From contig NZ_NIDE01000014.1 of NCBI RefSeq assembly GCF_002197845.1, positions 1,426,001 to 1,490,000 of the forward strand: a stretch of 64,000 nt of DNA. Reading direction: 5' to 3'. Below are positions 35,437 through 52,042 of the stretch, piece after piece. The DNA is from Fimbriiglobus ruber. GTDB taxonomy: Bacteria; Planctomycetota; Planctomycetia; Gemmatales; Gemmataceae. Within the stretch, counting starts at the first letter, position 1. Each line of letters starts with the position of its first letter. The notes under the pieces were generated by a model that was given only the letters and a program-made list of their open reading frames with translations, made no database searches and was not told the origin of the DNA. The translations under genes were made by a program, and so were the position numbers.

Positions 35437-35477
35437 ATCGCTCTCGGCGCGGGTCAGAGACCCGCGCCGAGAGCGAT
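35437..35477. repeat. Perfect 19 bp palindrome
   Basis: Arms 35437-35455 and 35459-35477 pair perfectly around AGA. The motif CTCGGCGCGGGTC is shared with the inside of the palindromic elements, so this may be a solo core fragment. Confidence 0.75.
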
Positions 35478-35523
35478 ACGGACCCGAAACGGGCATCTGC
35501 GGCTCGCCAGCTCATAAAAACTC

Positions 35524-35759
35524 GGCTCATGAGGCGGCCGAGGTGGAAGGGCGTAAACATCCGGCCGCAATCGCCCCCCGCACGGGCGCTCGGCGCGGGT
35601 CTCCGACCCCGACGCTCGCCCCCTCGGACACCGCCGCCAGCGTCAGGCTGGCGTCGGAGACCTGCGGTCCGAAGAGCGGCGGGGTCGGAGACCCGCGCCG
35701 AGCGCCCTGAGACGGGAGACCTGCGGTCGGACCAAAGCACCTCTGCCGCCTCATGAGCC
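35524..35759. mobile_element. MITE-like palindromic element, copy C, with 8 bp target duplication
   Basis: The ends start GGCTCATGAGGCGGCC (35524) and the complement closes at 35759, with one mismatch over 22 bp. AAAAACTC occurs at 35516-35523 and again at 35760-35767, an 8 bp target duplication. The inside carries the same GGTCTCCGACCCC and GACCTGCGGTC blocks as copy B. It lies between the kinase start and the next gene pair. Confidence 0.85.
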
Positions 35760-36116
35760 AAAAACTCTCTCTTCGACTCCCATCCGCGTGCCCCTGATTC
35801 CGGTCACGAGCTGGCGAATTTCCGGCGTCGTTCGCCCCGGGTGAATCCGTTCCCCCTCGCGCCGGAAAACCGGGCGCAGATTCCGCCGGCGCCGCCCGCG
35901 GCGTGCAGCATTTTCCGGTCTTGAGTGTTGGCGCGGAGCTGGCGGGCAGAGTTTTTCCGTTGTCGACGATTTTTTCTTATGCCCGGGCCGTTTTTCCATT
36001 TGAATATTGACGGGGCAAAGTTGTCGGCCCACACGCACACGTTCTCGGCGGCCACACGGAGGATCGAGTGATGCCGGCGAATGAGAGGCACGACCGTGAT
36101 TCTTGCGGATCAAAAG

Positions 36117-36836
36117 ATGACCGCGACACAGGTAATCCTGTTGGCCGCGGACGACCTCATGGCGACCGGTAAGTCCGAATTCACCGAGTGGGATCTGACC
36201 GTGGCCTCGTGGCTGCGGGACCGCCTCCGGTTCGGGCTCCGCGGGTACGCCCAGAGCTACCCGGACCACAAGCGGGTCATGATGGAAATCATGGGCCAGA
36301 AGCCGAACGGGCCGGTCCAACAGAAGTTCATGGAGAAGGTGCGGCCGAACCACTACCGGCTGACCGCCCTGGGCCGGACGGCGGCCGCCCGCATCCGCGG
36401 CGGCGGGGGGGCCGGGAGCGGAAGCGGCGGTGGGACGAAGCAGACGTCCGCCAAAATGATCACCGTGAAGGAACTGTACGACCGGGCGATCGGGTACGTG
36501 AGCCGGACCGAATTCCGCCGCTGGCAGGACAACCCCGAAGAGCCGCGGGAATGGGCCGGGGCCGCGGCGTTCCTCGGCCTGAGCGGGCGGCACTCGGGCG
36601 CCGACCCGGTCGAGCGTCTGGGAGAGATTCAGATCGCCATCCGCGCGGCCGTCGACTGGTGCTCGGCCAACGAGGTCGCGTTCCTGACCGACGGCGGCCA
36701 GGGCGGCACCCCGATCCACATCCGCGACCTGGCCGACATGCTCGACTTCCTCCAGGCGCTGAAGTACCGGTTCCCGGAAAACCTGGACGAACCCGCCCAA
36801 GGCGAAAAGAAGGCGAAGAAGCGTATCCCGGACTGA
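36117..36836 (+). CDS. Hypothetical protein with winged-helix-like N-terminus
   Basis: A 239 aa protein from ATG 36117 (MTATQVILLAADDL); ATG 36081 would add 12 residues. The first 90 residues are helical then a strand pair (FTEWDLTVASWLRDRLRFGL, KVRPNHYRLTALGRTAAARI), resembling a winged helix. A Gly/Ser linker follows (GGGGAGSGSGGG), then a second helical region (VKELYDRAIGYVSRTEFRRW). No family recognised. It is followed by convergent pdxA. Confidence 0.65.
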   Translation: MTATQVILLAADDLMATGKSEFTEWDLTVASWLRDRLRFGLRGYAQSYPDHKRVMMEIMGQKPNGPVQQKFMEKVRPNHYRLTALGRTAAARIRGGGGAGSGSGGGTKQTSAKMITVKELYDRAIGYVSRTEFRRWQDNPEEPREWAGAAAFLGLSGRHSGADPVERLGEIQIAIRAAVDWCSANEVAFLTDGGQGGTPIHIRDLADMLDFLQALKYRFPENLDEPAQGEKKAKKRIPD

Positions 36837-36911
36837 CCGCCCCACGGACGGCGCCCCACGTCGTTCCCGGACACGGCACGCGGCCCCACACATCTATCGG
36901 GGCCGCTTTCG

Positions 36912-37904
36912 TTATCGAGCGGCCGCCAACTTGGCCGCGACGCGGACCGCCGACACGAGACTCGATTCGTCCGCCACGCCCTTCCCCGCGATGTCGTAAG
37001 CCGTCCCGTGCGCGACGCTGGTACGGACGATCGGCAGGCCGGCGGTCACGTTCACCGCCCGGCGGCCGCCGAGCAACTTCATCGCGATGTGCCCCTGGTC
37101 GTGGTACATCGCCACGATCCCGTCGAACTTCGCCCGGTTGTGCGGCAGGAAGATGGCGTCGGACGCGACCGGCCCGGTCGCGTCGATGCCTTCCTGTCGG
37201 GCTGCCACCACCGCCGGGGCGATGACCGTCGCCTCCTCGTCGCCGAAGAGCCCGCCGTCGCTGGCGTGCGGGTTGAGGGCGGACACGCCGATGCGAGCCG
37301 GTGCCCCCGTCAGCCGTGGGACGATGCCGTGCAGGAGACGGATCTTGTCGAGGACGGATTCGCGTGTGACCTGCCCGATCACCGCCCGCAGGGCCATGTG
37401 CAGCGTGACGTGGGCGACGGCGAGCGGCAGGTCGTCGTCGTACAGCAGCATGGCGTGTGAGGACGCCCCGGTCCGCTCCGCGAGGATTTCCGTGTGCCCC
37501 GGGAAAGCGACTCCGGCCCCGTGCAGCCCTTCCTTGTGAAGTGGACAGGTCACGATCCCGGCGGCCCGGCGGGCGAGCGTCTCGTCGATCGCGAACACCA
37601 GGAAGTCGTAAGCCGCCCCCCCGGCCGCAGCCGACACCTTCCCAACTTTGACGGAAGACAGGTCGCGGCGGGTCGCGCGGACGACCGGGATCGTGTCGAG
37701 GTCAGGTCGGGCGGCGCGGACGCCGTCCACGACCTGGACGGCCGCGCGGGAGCCGATCATGTCCAACGCCCGGCGGACCCAGTCCGGGTCGCCGACGACG
37801 ACCGGCCGCGCGAGGCCGAACAGCCGGGGCCACGCCTTCGCGACGATCTCCGGCCCGACCCCGGCCACGTCGCCGAGGGTGATGAGTAATGTGGGTGTGT
37901 TCAT
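36912..37904 (-). CDS. pdxA: 4-hydroxythreonine-4-phosphate dehydrogenase
   Basis: A 330 aa protein of usual PdxA length. Motifs: the N-terminal LITLGDVAGVGPEIVAKAW, CPLHKEGLHGAGVAFPGHTE (substrate and metal site), SALNPHASDGGLFGDEE (metal ligand histidine), and AMYHDQGHIAMKLL near the C-terminus. It oxidises 4-phosphohydroxy-L-threonine with NAD in pyridoxal phosphate synthesis (DXP-dependent route). The start at 37904 gives the family N-terminus; an upstream one adds 12 residues. It stands alone, convergent with the unknown gene before it. Confidence 0.93.
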   Translation of the reverse strand: MNTPTLLITLGDVAGVGPEIVAKAWPRLFGLARPVVVGDPDWVRRALDMIGSRAAVQVVDGVRAARPDLDTIPVVRATRRDLSSVKVGKVSAAAGGAAYDFLVFAIDETLARRAAGIVTCPLHKEGLHGAGVAFPGHTEILAERTGASSHAMLLYDDDLPLAVAHVTLHMALRAVIGQVTRESVLDKIRLLHGIVPRLTGAPARIGVSALNPHASDGGLFGDEEATVIAPAVVAARQEGIDATGPVASDAIFLPHNRAKFDGIVAMYHDQGHIAMKLLGGRRAVNVTAGLPIVRTSVAHGTAYDIAGKGVADESSLVSAVRVAAKLAAAR

Positions 37905-37988
37905 ACCGGTCACGATAGCGAGGCGACTCGCCTTCCGCACCGGCGCGCGGGGTGGTATCTATTCGGCAGACCTCCGGGAGACCAGCCG

Positions 37989-38840
37989 ATGACAGTCCGG
38001 TCCCGCAACCCGATCGTGGACGAGATTTTTTACAACGACGCGGCCCGGGAGTATTGCGCCAGCCTGCCCCTGGAGCATTTCATGGAGTCCACGCCCACGA
38101 GTACGCAACGGGCGATCACGCTCGCCAGTCTCGCCCTCGTAACGGCCGTGCGGCCCGACGTTCATGTATTCAACGAACTCCTGATCCAGTACCCGACCAC
38201 CGACATCCACACGATCGGCCGGGTCGTCCCGGACAACATGGTCGCGATCCACGACGGTCCCATTCGGGCGGATGGCAGCTTCAACACGCCGTTCGAAGAC
38301 GCCAAGCCGTTTTGGGTTCTGGAATACGTATCGGAAGGGAACAAACGCAAGGACTACGTGGACAACATGCGGCGGTACGAGAAAGCCCTCGCCGTTCCTT
38401 ACTACCTGTTGTTTGAACCGCACAAAAGACAGTTGGTGTTGTTTAAGTTAAACACGCGGAAGAAATATGCCACCGTCCACCCGACCGCCGCCGAACGGTA
38501 TCCGATCCCGGAGTTGGAATTGGAAATCGGGTTGATGGACGATTGGGTCCGGTACTGGTTCCGCGGCGAGTTGCTCGCCCTGCCGGCCGAACTGGCGGCC
38601 GAAGTGGAAGACATGAGGCGCAAGCTGCGGAAAGCGAATCGGAACGTCAAAATTGCCAAGGAGGAGACACGAGTCGAGCGCGAGGCCCGAATCGCTGCCG
38701 AGAAGCGGACCAAGGCGGCCGAAGAGGCTCTGAGCGATACCGAGGAGAGGGCTCGGAACGCTGCCGAGGCGTTTCAAACCGAAATCGCGCGGCTCCGTGA
38801 AGAACTCGCCGCCTCGCGCCGGCAGCCGGGCGACCAGTAA
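37989..38840 (+). CDS. Uma2-family (DUF820) endonuclease-like protein with coiled-coil tail
   Basis: A 283 aa protein. Residues about 40-195 have the DUF820/Uma2 PD-(D/E)XK-like core: VVPDNMVAIHDGPIRADGSF, PFWVLEYVSEGNKRKDYVDN (D near 85, E near 113, K near 120), then MRRYEKALAVPYYLLFEPHK. The C-terminal 85 residues are a charged coiled coil (Glu/Arg/Lys/Ala). Uma2 proteins are numerous in cyanobacteria and planctomycetes and thought to be mobile or defence-related nucleases, without a settled role. It diverges from pdxA by 84 bp. Confidence 0.85.
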   Translation: MTVRSRNPIVDEIFYNDAAREYCASLPLEHFMESTPTSTQRAITLASLALVTAVRPDVHVFNELLIQYPTTDIHTIGRVVPDNMVAIHDGPIRADGSFNTPFEDAKPFWVLEYVSEGNKRKDYVDNMRRYEKALAVPYYLLFEPHKRQLVLFKLNTRKKYATVHPTAAERYPIPELELEIGLMDDWVRYWFRGELLALPAELAAEVEDMRRKLRKANRNVKIAKEETRVEREARIAAEKRTKAAEEALSDTEERARNAAEAFQTEIARLREELAASRRQPGDQ

Positions 38841-38880
38841 GGCATTGCGCTCGCGCTTCCTGCTAAGTCCTCTCACCCGG

Positions 38881-39192
38881 GTCCGTTCGCGACAACGCGG
38901 CTCCGGACCCCGCCGGTTCGCGACCGCAGGTCTCCACGTCCGACCCTGGCCCCCCGCGGGAGGGGCGGGGCTCCCGAAACCGCCACCGCTCGCTCGGTAC
39001 TCGTCCGGGACCGTTACCGCTCGGCGCAATCCTGTGATGAACGAGGTAGCGGGTCCCGAGCGTGGCGAAGGGCAAGAGACCTGCGGTCGGCGAAGCGGCG
39101 GGGTCCGGAGACCCCGCCCCGAGCGCGGGCGGCGCGCGTGTCGGGACGGGAAAGATGGGTCGGGCCGAAGCCCCTCTGCCGCCTCATGAGCC
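38881..39192. repeat. Palindromic element, copy D (right end only)
   Basis: The right end CTGCCGCCTCATGAGCC closes at 39192 as in copies B and C, and the core GGACCCCGCC ... GACCGCAGGTCTCC and its complement are present. The left terminal repeat is missing, so no target duplication can be read. The rest of the gap to the tRNA at 39402 holds nothing I recognise. Confidence 0.75.
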
Positions 39193-39401
39193 AAGAATTC
39201 AGTCGCGTCCCTTCCTTGAACCTCGAAGACTGGCAGTCGCCGCCCTAACGGTCCAAACGCGGTCCGAGTAGCGGCTCGCCGCCGCATTCCTGTTCCCCGG
39301 CTCCGTCCCCGCGACACAAATCGCTCCACCGCCGTCTCGGCAAATCCGCCGCATTCTTCTCTTGTCAGGAACCCCGTTCGCCCCTAACATTTCGTTCTCA
39401 C

Positions 39402-39474
39402 GGGGTGGTAGCTCAGCTGGGAGAGCGCTGCAATCGCACTGCAGAGGTCGGGAGTTCGATCCTCCTCCACTCCA
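39402..39474 (+). tRNA. tRNA-Ala (anticodon CGC)
   Basis: A 73 nt cloverleaf. The acceptor stem GGGGTGG pairs with CCACTCC and contains the G3-U70 pair that marks alanine tRNAs. The D arm is GCTC-AGCTGGGA-GAGC, the anticodon stem CTGCA/TGCAG with loop ATCGCAC (CGC at 34-36), and the T loop TTCGATC. The CCA end is not encoded. Confidence 0.95.
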
Positions 39475-39857
39475 CTTGTAAAGCCTTGCCGCCACACACG
39501 TTCTTTCATCGAGCCGGTCACACCTTTCCCTTTCGCTAACGTCATCCGGCTGTTTCGCCACACCCGGCACGGGAATTACAGCCCGTGGGCGGCTACGTTT
39601 TGAACCGCGCCGGCGTTATTCCGGGAGGCATTACCCCGGTCCGCATGAGATGGCGGCCGCGAACTCAGCTTGGTAACATCTGTATAGTATTTCGCGGGCT
39701 GCTCTGTATGGAAAGAGCTGGCGCCGCCTCGTAAATCGGTTATTCGGGCTGACACGCCGGCAGCCATCCTCCCGCGGCCAGTGCCGCGAAAGGCGCCGTT
39801 GCCCCCGCGAAGTACCATCAATAGCGTTCGATTCCCAGGATTCCCGGGTTGCAGACC
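39475..39857. other. Intergenic stretch before the type II topoisomerase gene
   Basis: This gap separates the tRNA from the gyrB/parE start and should hold its promoter. I see no gene or repeat in it. Confidence 0.45.
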
Positions 39858-41801
39858 ATGAGCACCGCCGCCCCCGTACAAGGCAAGTACACGACCGCCG
39901 ACGCGATCCAGGTTCTCGAAGGACTGGAGCCGGTCCGCCTGCGGCCGGCCATGTACATCGGCGGGGTCGACACCAAGGGCCTCCACCACCTCGCCTGGGA
40001 AATCATCGACAACTCGGTCGACGAGTACCTGAACGGCCACGCCGACGCGATCACCGTCACCCTCCACAAGTCCGCCGACGCCCTGACCGTGCAGGACAAC
40101 GGCCGCGGCATCCCGGTCGACATTCACCCGAAGCACAAGAAGACCGGGCTCGAACTCGTCCTCACCGTCCTCCACGCCGGCGGCAAGTTCGGCAACGGCG
40201 AGAGCGGGTACTTCCACTCCGGCGGCCTCCACGGCGTCGGCGCGTCGGTCGTCAACGCCCTCTCCCGCAAGCTCGTGGCCACCGTCCGCCGCGACGGGTA
40301 CGAGTGGCAGCAGACGTACGCCAAGGGCATCCCGGCCACCAAGCTCGAAAAGGTCGGCCCGTTCCGCGGACACGGCACGTCCATCTACTTCGAGCCCGAC
40401 CCGACCATCTTCAAGGTCAAGCACTTCGACGCGGACGTCCTCAAAGCCCGCCTCGAAGACGTCTCGTACATCCACAGCGGCCTGACGATCACGTTCAAAA
40501 ACGAAGTGAACGGCGAGACGATCGAACTGTCCCACCCGGGCGGCATCCCCGAATTCCTCGGCGTCCTGGTCAAAAAGACCGAGAAAACACCCATCACCGA
40601 GGCCGTGTTCACCGCCAAGCGGGACACCGGCGACAAGATGGAGATCGCCCTCCAGTGGACCGAGTCGACCGACGAGGCGATCCGGTCGTACGTCAACGGC
40701 ATCCGCACGCCGTCCGGCGGGACGCACGAGAACGGGCTGAAGTCCGCCGTCCGCAAGGCCGTGAACGGCTACATCGAGACGCACGACATCAAGATCAAGG
40801 GACTCAAGATCACCCCGGACGACATCCGCGAGGGGATCGTGGCGGTTCTGTCCGTGTTCGTCGAACACCCGGAGTTCGAGGGCCAGACCAAGCAGCGGCT
40901 GAACAACACGGACGTCGAAGCCAAGGTGGACAACTTCGTCCGCGCCGCCCTCGAAACCTGGATGAACAACAACAAGACGGCGGCGGACGACATCGTCGGC
41001 CGGATCATCCTGGCGGCCAAGGCCCGCGAGGCGTCGCGGGCGGCCAAGGAGGAAGTGAAGCGGAAGTCGCCCACGAACCGCCGGCTCAGCCTGCCCGGCA
41101 AGCTGGCCGACTGCAAGGCCCGGGACCGCGACGACACCGAACTGTTCATCGTCGAAGGGGATTCGGCCGGCGGGTCGGCCAAACAGGGCCGGAACAACGC
41201 GACGCAGGCGGTCCTGCCGTTGCGTGGGAAGATCCTGAACGGCGAAGACCTGCCGACGCTCAAGTGCCTGAAGAACCAGGAACTCGCCGACCTCGTGAAC
41301 GCCATCGGCACCGGCGCCGGCGACCAGGGCAAGTTCCACTACGAGGGCCTGCGGTACGGCAAGATCATCCTGCTCATGGACGCCGACGCCGACGGCCACC
41401 ACATCACCACGCTCCTGCTCGACTTCTTCTTCCGGCACTTGCCCGAGCTGATCAACAAGGGCCACGTCTACATCGCCCAGCCGCCGCTCTACCGGATCGA
41501 CGTGGGCAAGGAGACGTTCTGGGCGAAGGACGACGCCGACAAGGAGCGCATCCTCTCCGGCCTCCGGGCGAACGCGAAGCCGGACATCACCCGGTTCAAG
41601 GGGCTGGGCGAGATGCCGTTCAAGACGCTCGCCCAGACGACGCTCGACCCGCGGTCGCGAACGATCCTGAAGGTCGAGGTTACCGAGAAGGTCGACGCGC
41701 ACAACGCCTTCCAGGAGATGCTCGGCAAAGACCCCGAGCCGCGCTACAACTTCATCATGAAGAAGGCCGACCAGGCTGCGTCGGACGAGCTGGACGTGTG
41801 A
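39858..41801 (+). CDS. gyrB: Type II topoisomerase B subunit (GyrB/ParE)
   Basis: A 647 aa protein from ATG 39858 (an ATG 9 nt earlier is possible). GHKL ATPase motifs are complete: EIIDNSVDEYLNGHAD, DNGRGIPVDIH, SGGLHGVGASVVNALS. The transducer has the QTKQRLNN motif. The TOPRIM domain has ELFIVEGDSAGGSAKQG and LMDADADGHHITTLLL, then RFKGLGEMP near the end. It pairs with GyrA or ParC to pass DNA strands using ATP. Length fits a GyrB without the E. coli-type insertion, and also ParE; no partner A subunit is adjacent, so the subunit name is provisional. Confidence 0.88.
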   Translation: MSTAAPVQGKYTTADAIQVLEGLEPVRLRPAMYIGGVDTKGLHHLAWEIIDNSVDEYLNGHADAITVTLHKSADALTVQDNGRGIPVDIHPKHKKTGLELVLTVLHAGGKFGNGESGYFHSGGLHGVGASVVNALSRKLVATVRRDGYEWQQTYAKGIPATKLEKVGPFRGHGTSIYFEPDPTIFKVKHFDADVLKARLEDVSYIHSGLTITFKNEVNGETIELSHPGGIPEFLGVLVKKTEKTPITEAVFTAKRDTGDKMEIALQWTESTDEAIRSYVNGIRTPSGGTHENGLKSAVRKAVNGYIETHDIKIKGLKITPDDIREGIVAVLSVFVEHPEFEGQTKQRLNNTDVEAKVDNFVRAALETWMNNNKTAADDIVGRIILAAKAREASRAAKEEVKRKSPTNRRLSLPGKLADCKARDRDDTELFIVEGDSAGGSAKQGRNNATQAVLPLRGKILNGEDLPTLKCLKNQELADLVNAIGTGAGDQGKFHYEGLRYGKIILLMDADADGHHITTLLLDFFFRHLPELINKGHVYIAQPPLYRIDVGKETFWAKDDADKERILSGLRANAKPDITRFKGLGEMPFKTLAQTTLDPRSRTILKVEVTEKVDAHNAFQEMLGKDPEPRYNFIMKKADQAASDELDV

Positions 41802-42054
41802 CGGGGAAAAGTTGGGTCGTTCGCCGCGGGCGGGAGCGGATTCCCACCCTCATCTTTTTACGTTGGCGTTGGCACAGCGTTCGTCCCGGGTACGCTCCGC
41901 GAACCCCAGGGTTCGCCCAGGGTTCGCTCAGGGATCGCGCCCCCACATTCGCGAACCTGATCTCGGGAGGCCGAGTCTTGTCTGTCCCGCGCGCACGCCC
42001 ATCCTGAAGGTGAGGAACTTCTGTCCCCATTCGCCCTTACACGAGAACACCTCC

Positions 42055-42783
42055 ATGCAAGTTCTGGTCATCGACGTGGGCGGCACGCACGTCAAGATTC
42101 TGGCGACCGGGGAGAAGACCTCCCGCGAGTTCGAGTCCGGGCCGACCATGACGGTCCAGGAGATGGTTTCCGGCGTCCAGAAACTGGTCGGGGACTGGAA
42201 ATACGAGGCGGTGACGATCGGCTACCCCGGCCCGGTCCTCCGCGGCAAGCCGGTCTCGGAGCCGCACAACCTCGGACCCGGGTGGGTCGGGTTCGACTAC
42301 GCGGCCGCGTTCGGGCGGCCCGTCAAAGTCATTAATGACGCGGCCATGCAGGCCCTGGGGGGCTACCGGGAAGGCAAGCTGCTCTTCCTCGGCCTGGGCA
42401 CCGGCCTCGGCTCGGCCATGATCGTGGACGGCATCGTCGAGCCGATGGAGTTGGGCCACCTGCCATACAAGAAAGCGACTTACGAGGACTACGTCGGGAT
42501 TCGCGGGTTGAAACGGGCGGGGAAGAAGAAGTGGCGGCAGTACGTCGAGGACGTGGTCGCGAAGTTCATCGCGGCCCTCGAACCCGACGACGTCGTACTC
42601 GGCGGCGGTAACGTGAAGAAGCTCAAGGCCCTACCCCCCGGCTGCCGCGAGGGCGACAACGCGAACGCGTTCGCCGGCGGGTTCCGGCTGTGGGAGCAGG
42701 CCGACAAGGAGACGGCCGCGCCGCCCACGAGCCACCCGCCGCAGGCCCAGATCGGAATCGCGGCGGAAGACAAGGCGACCTGA
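42055..42783 (+). CDS. ROK-family glucokinase, polyphosphate-glucokinase-like
   Basis: A 242 aa protein starting MQVLVIDVGGTHVKILATGE, the phosphate-binding loop of ROK kinases, followed by VTIGYPGPVLRGKPVSEPHN, NDAAMQALGGY and the second phosphate loop LFLGLGTGLGSAMIVDG. The catalytic aspartate is in IND. It ends with an Ala/Pro-rich tail. It lacks the zinc-binding CxCG motif of many ROK proteins and resembles polyphosphate glucokinases (PpgK). It would phosphorylate glucose. The start at 42055 is chosen because the longer frame upstream is Arg/Pro-rich and unlike protein. It stands alone on this strand, 254 bp after the topoisomerase. Confidence 0.83.
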   Translation: MQVLVIDVGGTHVKILATGEKTSREFESGPTMTVQEMVSGVQKLVGDWKYEAVTIGYPGPVLRGKPVSEPHNLGPGWVGFDYAAAFGRPVKVINDAAMQALGGYREGKLLFLGLGTGLGSAMIVDGIVEPMELGHLPYKKATYEDYVGIRGLKRAGKKKWRQYVEDVVAKFIAALEPDDVVLGGGNVKKLKALPPGCREGDNANAFAGGFRLWEQADKETAAPPTSHPPQAQIGIAAEDKAT

Positions 42784-42859
42784 TCGAAAGTGTCATGTGA
42801 CGAGGCTCGATCGCGAATCGACCGCCAGGGCCATGGTGTCAGATTCGAACGGCTTCTTC

Positions 42860-44191
42860 TCAACCGGTCTTCCGAACCCAGACCTGATAACCCCGGTGGA
42901 TCTCCTCGAACTTCCCCTTCATGCACCCCAGGAAGGCATCAACAGCCATCGCCGGACGCTGAACGGCCTCCGGCATCCCTTTCCACCCGTAATCGTCGAA
43001 TCCGAGTACCCCACCCACTTTCAACAGCGGCCACGCCAGGACTGCGTCTGCAAGAACATCGGCCGCCTCGTGCGACCCGTCTACGTACACCAGATCGAAC
43101 GGCTCCCCTTTCATCCCCCGTAGAACGTCCTGGCTGCGACCGACGTGCCCGCAAACCTTTGCCCCGAACCGGGCCGCATTCGCTCGAAACCTGGCCTCCA
43201 ACCCATTCAAATCCATCGCCATGTGCTCAGCCCCGCCCCCGAACGTATCCACCCAGGTCAACGTCGCTTCCGGGTGCGTCAGGACGTGATCCAGGAACCA
43301 GACCGTGCTTCGCCCTTCGAACACCCCGATCTCCAGGGCAGAGACCGGTCGACCTTTAAACGGTGCCAGAATCCGCTCCCACACCGGCACGTTGTAGCTG
43401 AACCAGTCCTCGGTAAACCCTTCTGAAGGTGGCGGTCCTGTTTGGAGGGCCGGAACCGGCTCACCTCCCTGAGCGCCGGGGATGGCGAACGTGTAGTCCG
43501 CATACCTTTCAGGATCTCGACCCGCGTCTTCCCACCCGTACCCGTAGGACCCGACGTGCCACAACCGGATTCGAGTATCAGCCACCACCTTGAACCCGCA
43601 ACGTCTTGCTCGCTCGCAGAACGCATAGTCCTCCGAGATCGACCACTTCCCTCCCGGATCATCGATCACCATCGGCTCGAAGTACGGAACCAAGGGTGAG
43701 TTGAACCGCTGGTTGCACATCGGCAGTCGAAGTTGTCTTGCAACTGTCTGGTAGAGAGGCTTCCGAGTATGGGTAAACCCGAACCCGCAAAACCGAATTT
43801 CGACTGGTCCGCCGTTCTTCCCGAACCTAATCCCAGGAGTCCCGGATAAAAACTCGCAAGCGAACTGCCGTGGTCCTTTCTTCGGATAAATCCCACAGGT
43901 GATCGGCAGCCCATGTGCTCTTAACCGTTCGACATCGTCCGGGTCGAAGACCACGTCCGAGTCGATCCACATCAGTTCTTCGTAGCCTTGCATAAGGGCA
44001 TCGGTGGCCATCTGATTACGCGCGGCGTCAACGGCCGAGTATCCTCGGACTCTCCAGACTGGGTGACCCCGCTTCTCTAACTCCCGAAGAGCATCTTCAC
44101 AGCCGGGGACAATGGCCCCGCCGGCTGGAACCAAAATGACGCATGCGGATGGAGTAGGCACAGCAGTCTCGACGTGAGGAAATGGCAGCAT
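42860..44191 (-). CDS. Glycosyltransferase-like protein fused to class I SAM methyltransferase
   Basis: A 443 aa protein. The N-terminal half (about 10-230) resembles GT-A glycosyltransferases: ACVILVPAGGAIVPGCEDAL, ARNQMATDALMQGYEELMWI ending in DSDVVFDPDD (the D-x-D motif). It also carries SEDYAFCERARRCGFKV, typical of family-2-like enzymes. The C-terminal half (about 270-440) is a Methyltransf_24-type domain: ALEIGVFEGRSTVWFLD, PFDLVYVDGSHEAADVLADA, GGVLGFDDY. It may make and modify a surface glycan. The start at 44191 (MLPFPHVE) is chosen; one 9 residues earlier is possible. The neighbour is the giant RHS gene on the other strand. Confidence 0.75.
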   Translation of the reverse strand: MLPFPHVETAVPTPSACVILVPAGGAIVPGCEDALRELEKRGHPVWRVRGYSAVDAARNQMATDALMQGYEELMWIDSDVVFDPDDVERLRAHGLPITCGIYPKKGPRQFACEFLSGTPGIRFGKNGGPVEIRFCGFGFTHTRKPLYQTVARQLRLPMCNQRFNSPLVPYFEPMVIDDPGGKWSISEDYAFCERARRCGFKVVADTRIRLWHVGSYGYGWEDAGRDPERYADYTFAIPGAQGGEPVPALQTGPPPSEGFTEDWFSYNVPVWERILAPFKGRPVSALEIGVFEGRSTVWFLDHVLTHPEATLTWVDTFGGGAEHMAMDLNGLEARFRANAARFGAKVCGHVGRSQDVLRGMKGEPFDLVYVDGSHEAADVLADAVLAWPLLKVGGVLGFDDYGWKGMPEAVQRPAMAVDAFLGCMKGKFEEIHRGYQVWVRKTG

Positions 44192-44614
44192 TGTTGCCGA
44201 CGGGTTTTCAAAGCACAAGCAGCGGTGGCCCGTCAGATCCTCTTTTTGACCATTTCACCAACTCTTCTCCGGGCACGAAAAACCTCGTTTTTGCTGAGAA
44301 ACGAGCCGATTTCAGCACGAAAATACAACAAAGAATCACGCATCGGCATTTTTATTTACGATTTTCCGCGACGGTCGTTGACATGCCATGTCTCGTCGTG
44401 ATAACTTTCACCTTCCTGATAGCCGTAATTTCGTGACAAACCGTCAGCGTTTTACCATCAGCGATCAAACGCCTGGCTGGTTGCTGCGTTTCACTTAGTG
44501 CCATTGCGACTGAACCCCAGTCGGATGGATCTTCGATTTTCGTGCGATTCCAGGTTCTCTCCGCCTCGTGCGGATAGTGTTCAACGTTTCTCCCTCGTTG
44601 TCCCGAGACTGCCC
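44192..44614. other. Intergenic stretch, divergent promoters expected
   Basis: The stretch is AT-richer than average and lies between the reverse glycosyltransferase gene and the forward RHS gene. Several short frames exist but none has a ribosome site or protein-like composition. The RHS frame could be extended upstream to 44498. Confidence 0.45.

Positions 44615-52017
<7,403 letters not shown>

Positions 52018-52042
<25 letters not shown>

Noticed and set aside
35437-35759. Repeated palindromes considered as a CRISPR array
   Set aside because: There are no regularly spaced identical short repeats with unique spacers; the repeats are inverted and element-like.
39576-41702. Reverse-strand frame of about 700 codons opposite gyrB
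   Set aside because: It is antisense to a gene with complete topoisomerase motifs; high GC third positions keep the opposite frame open.
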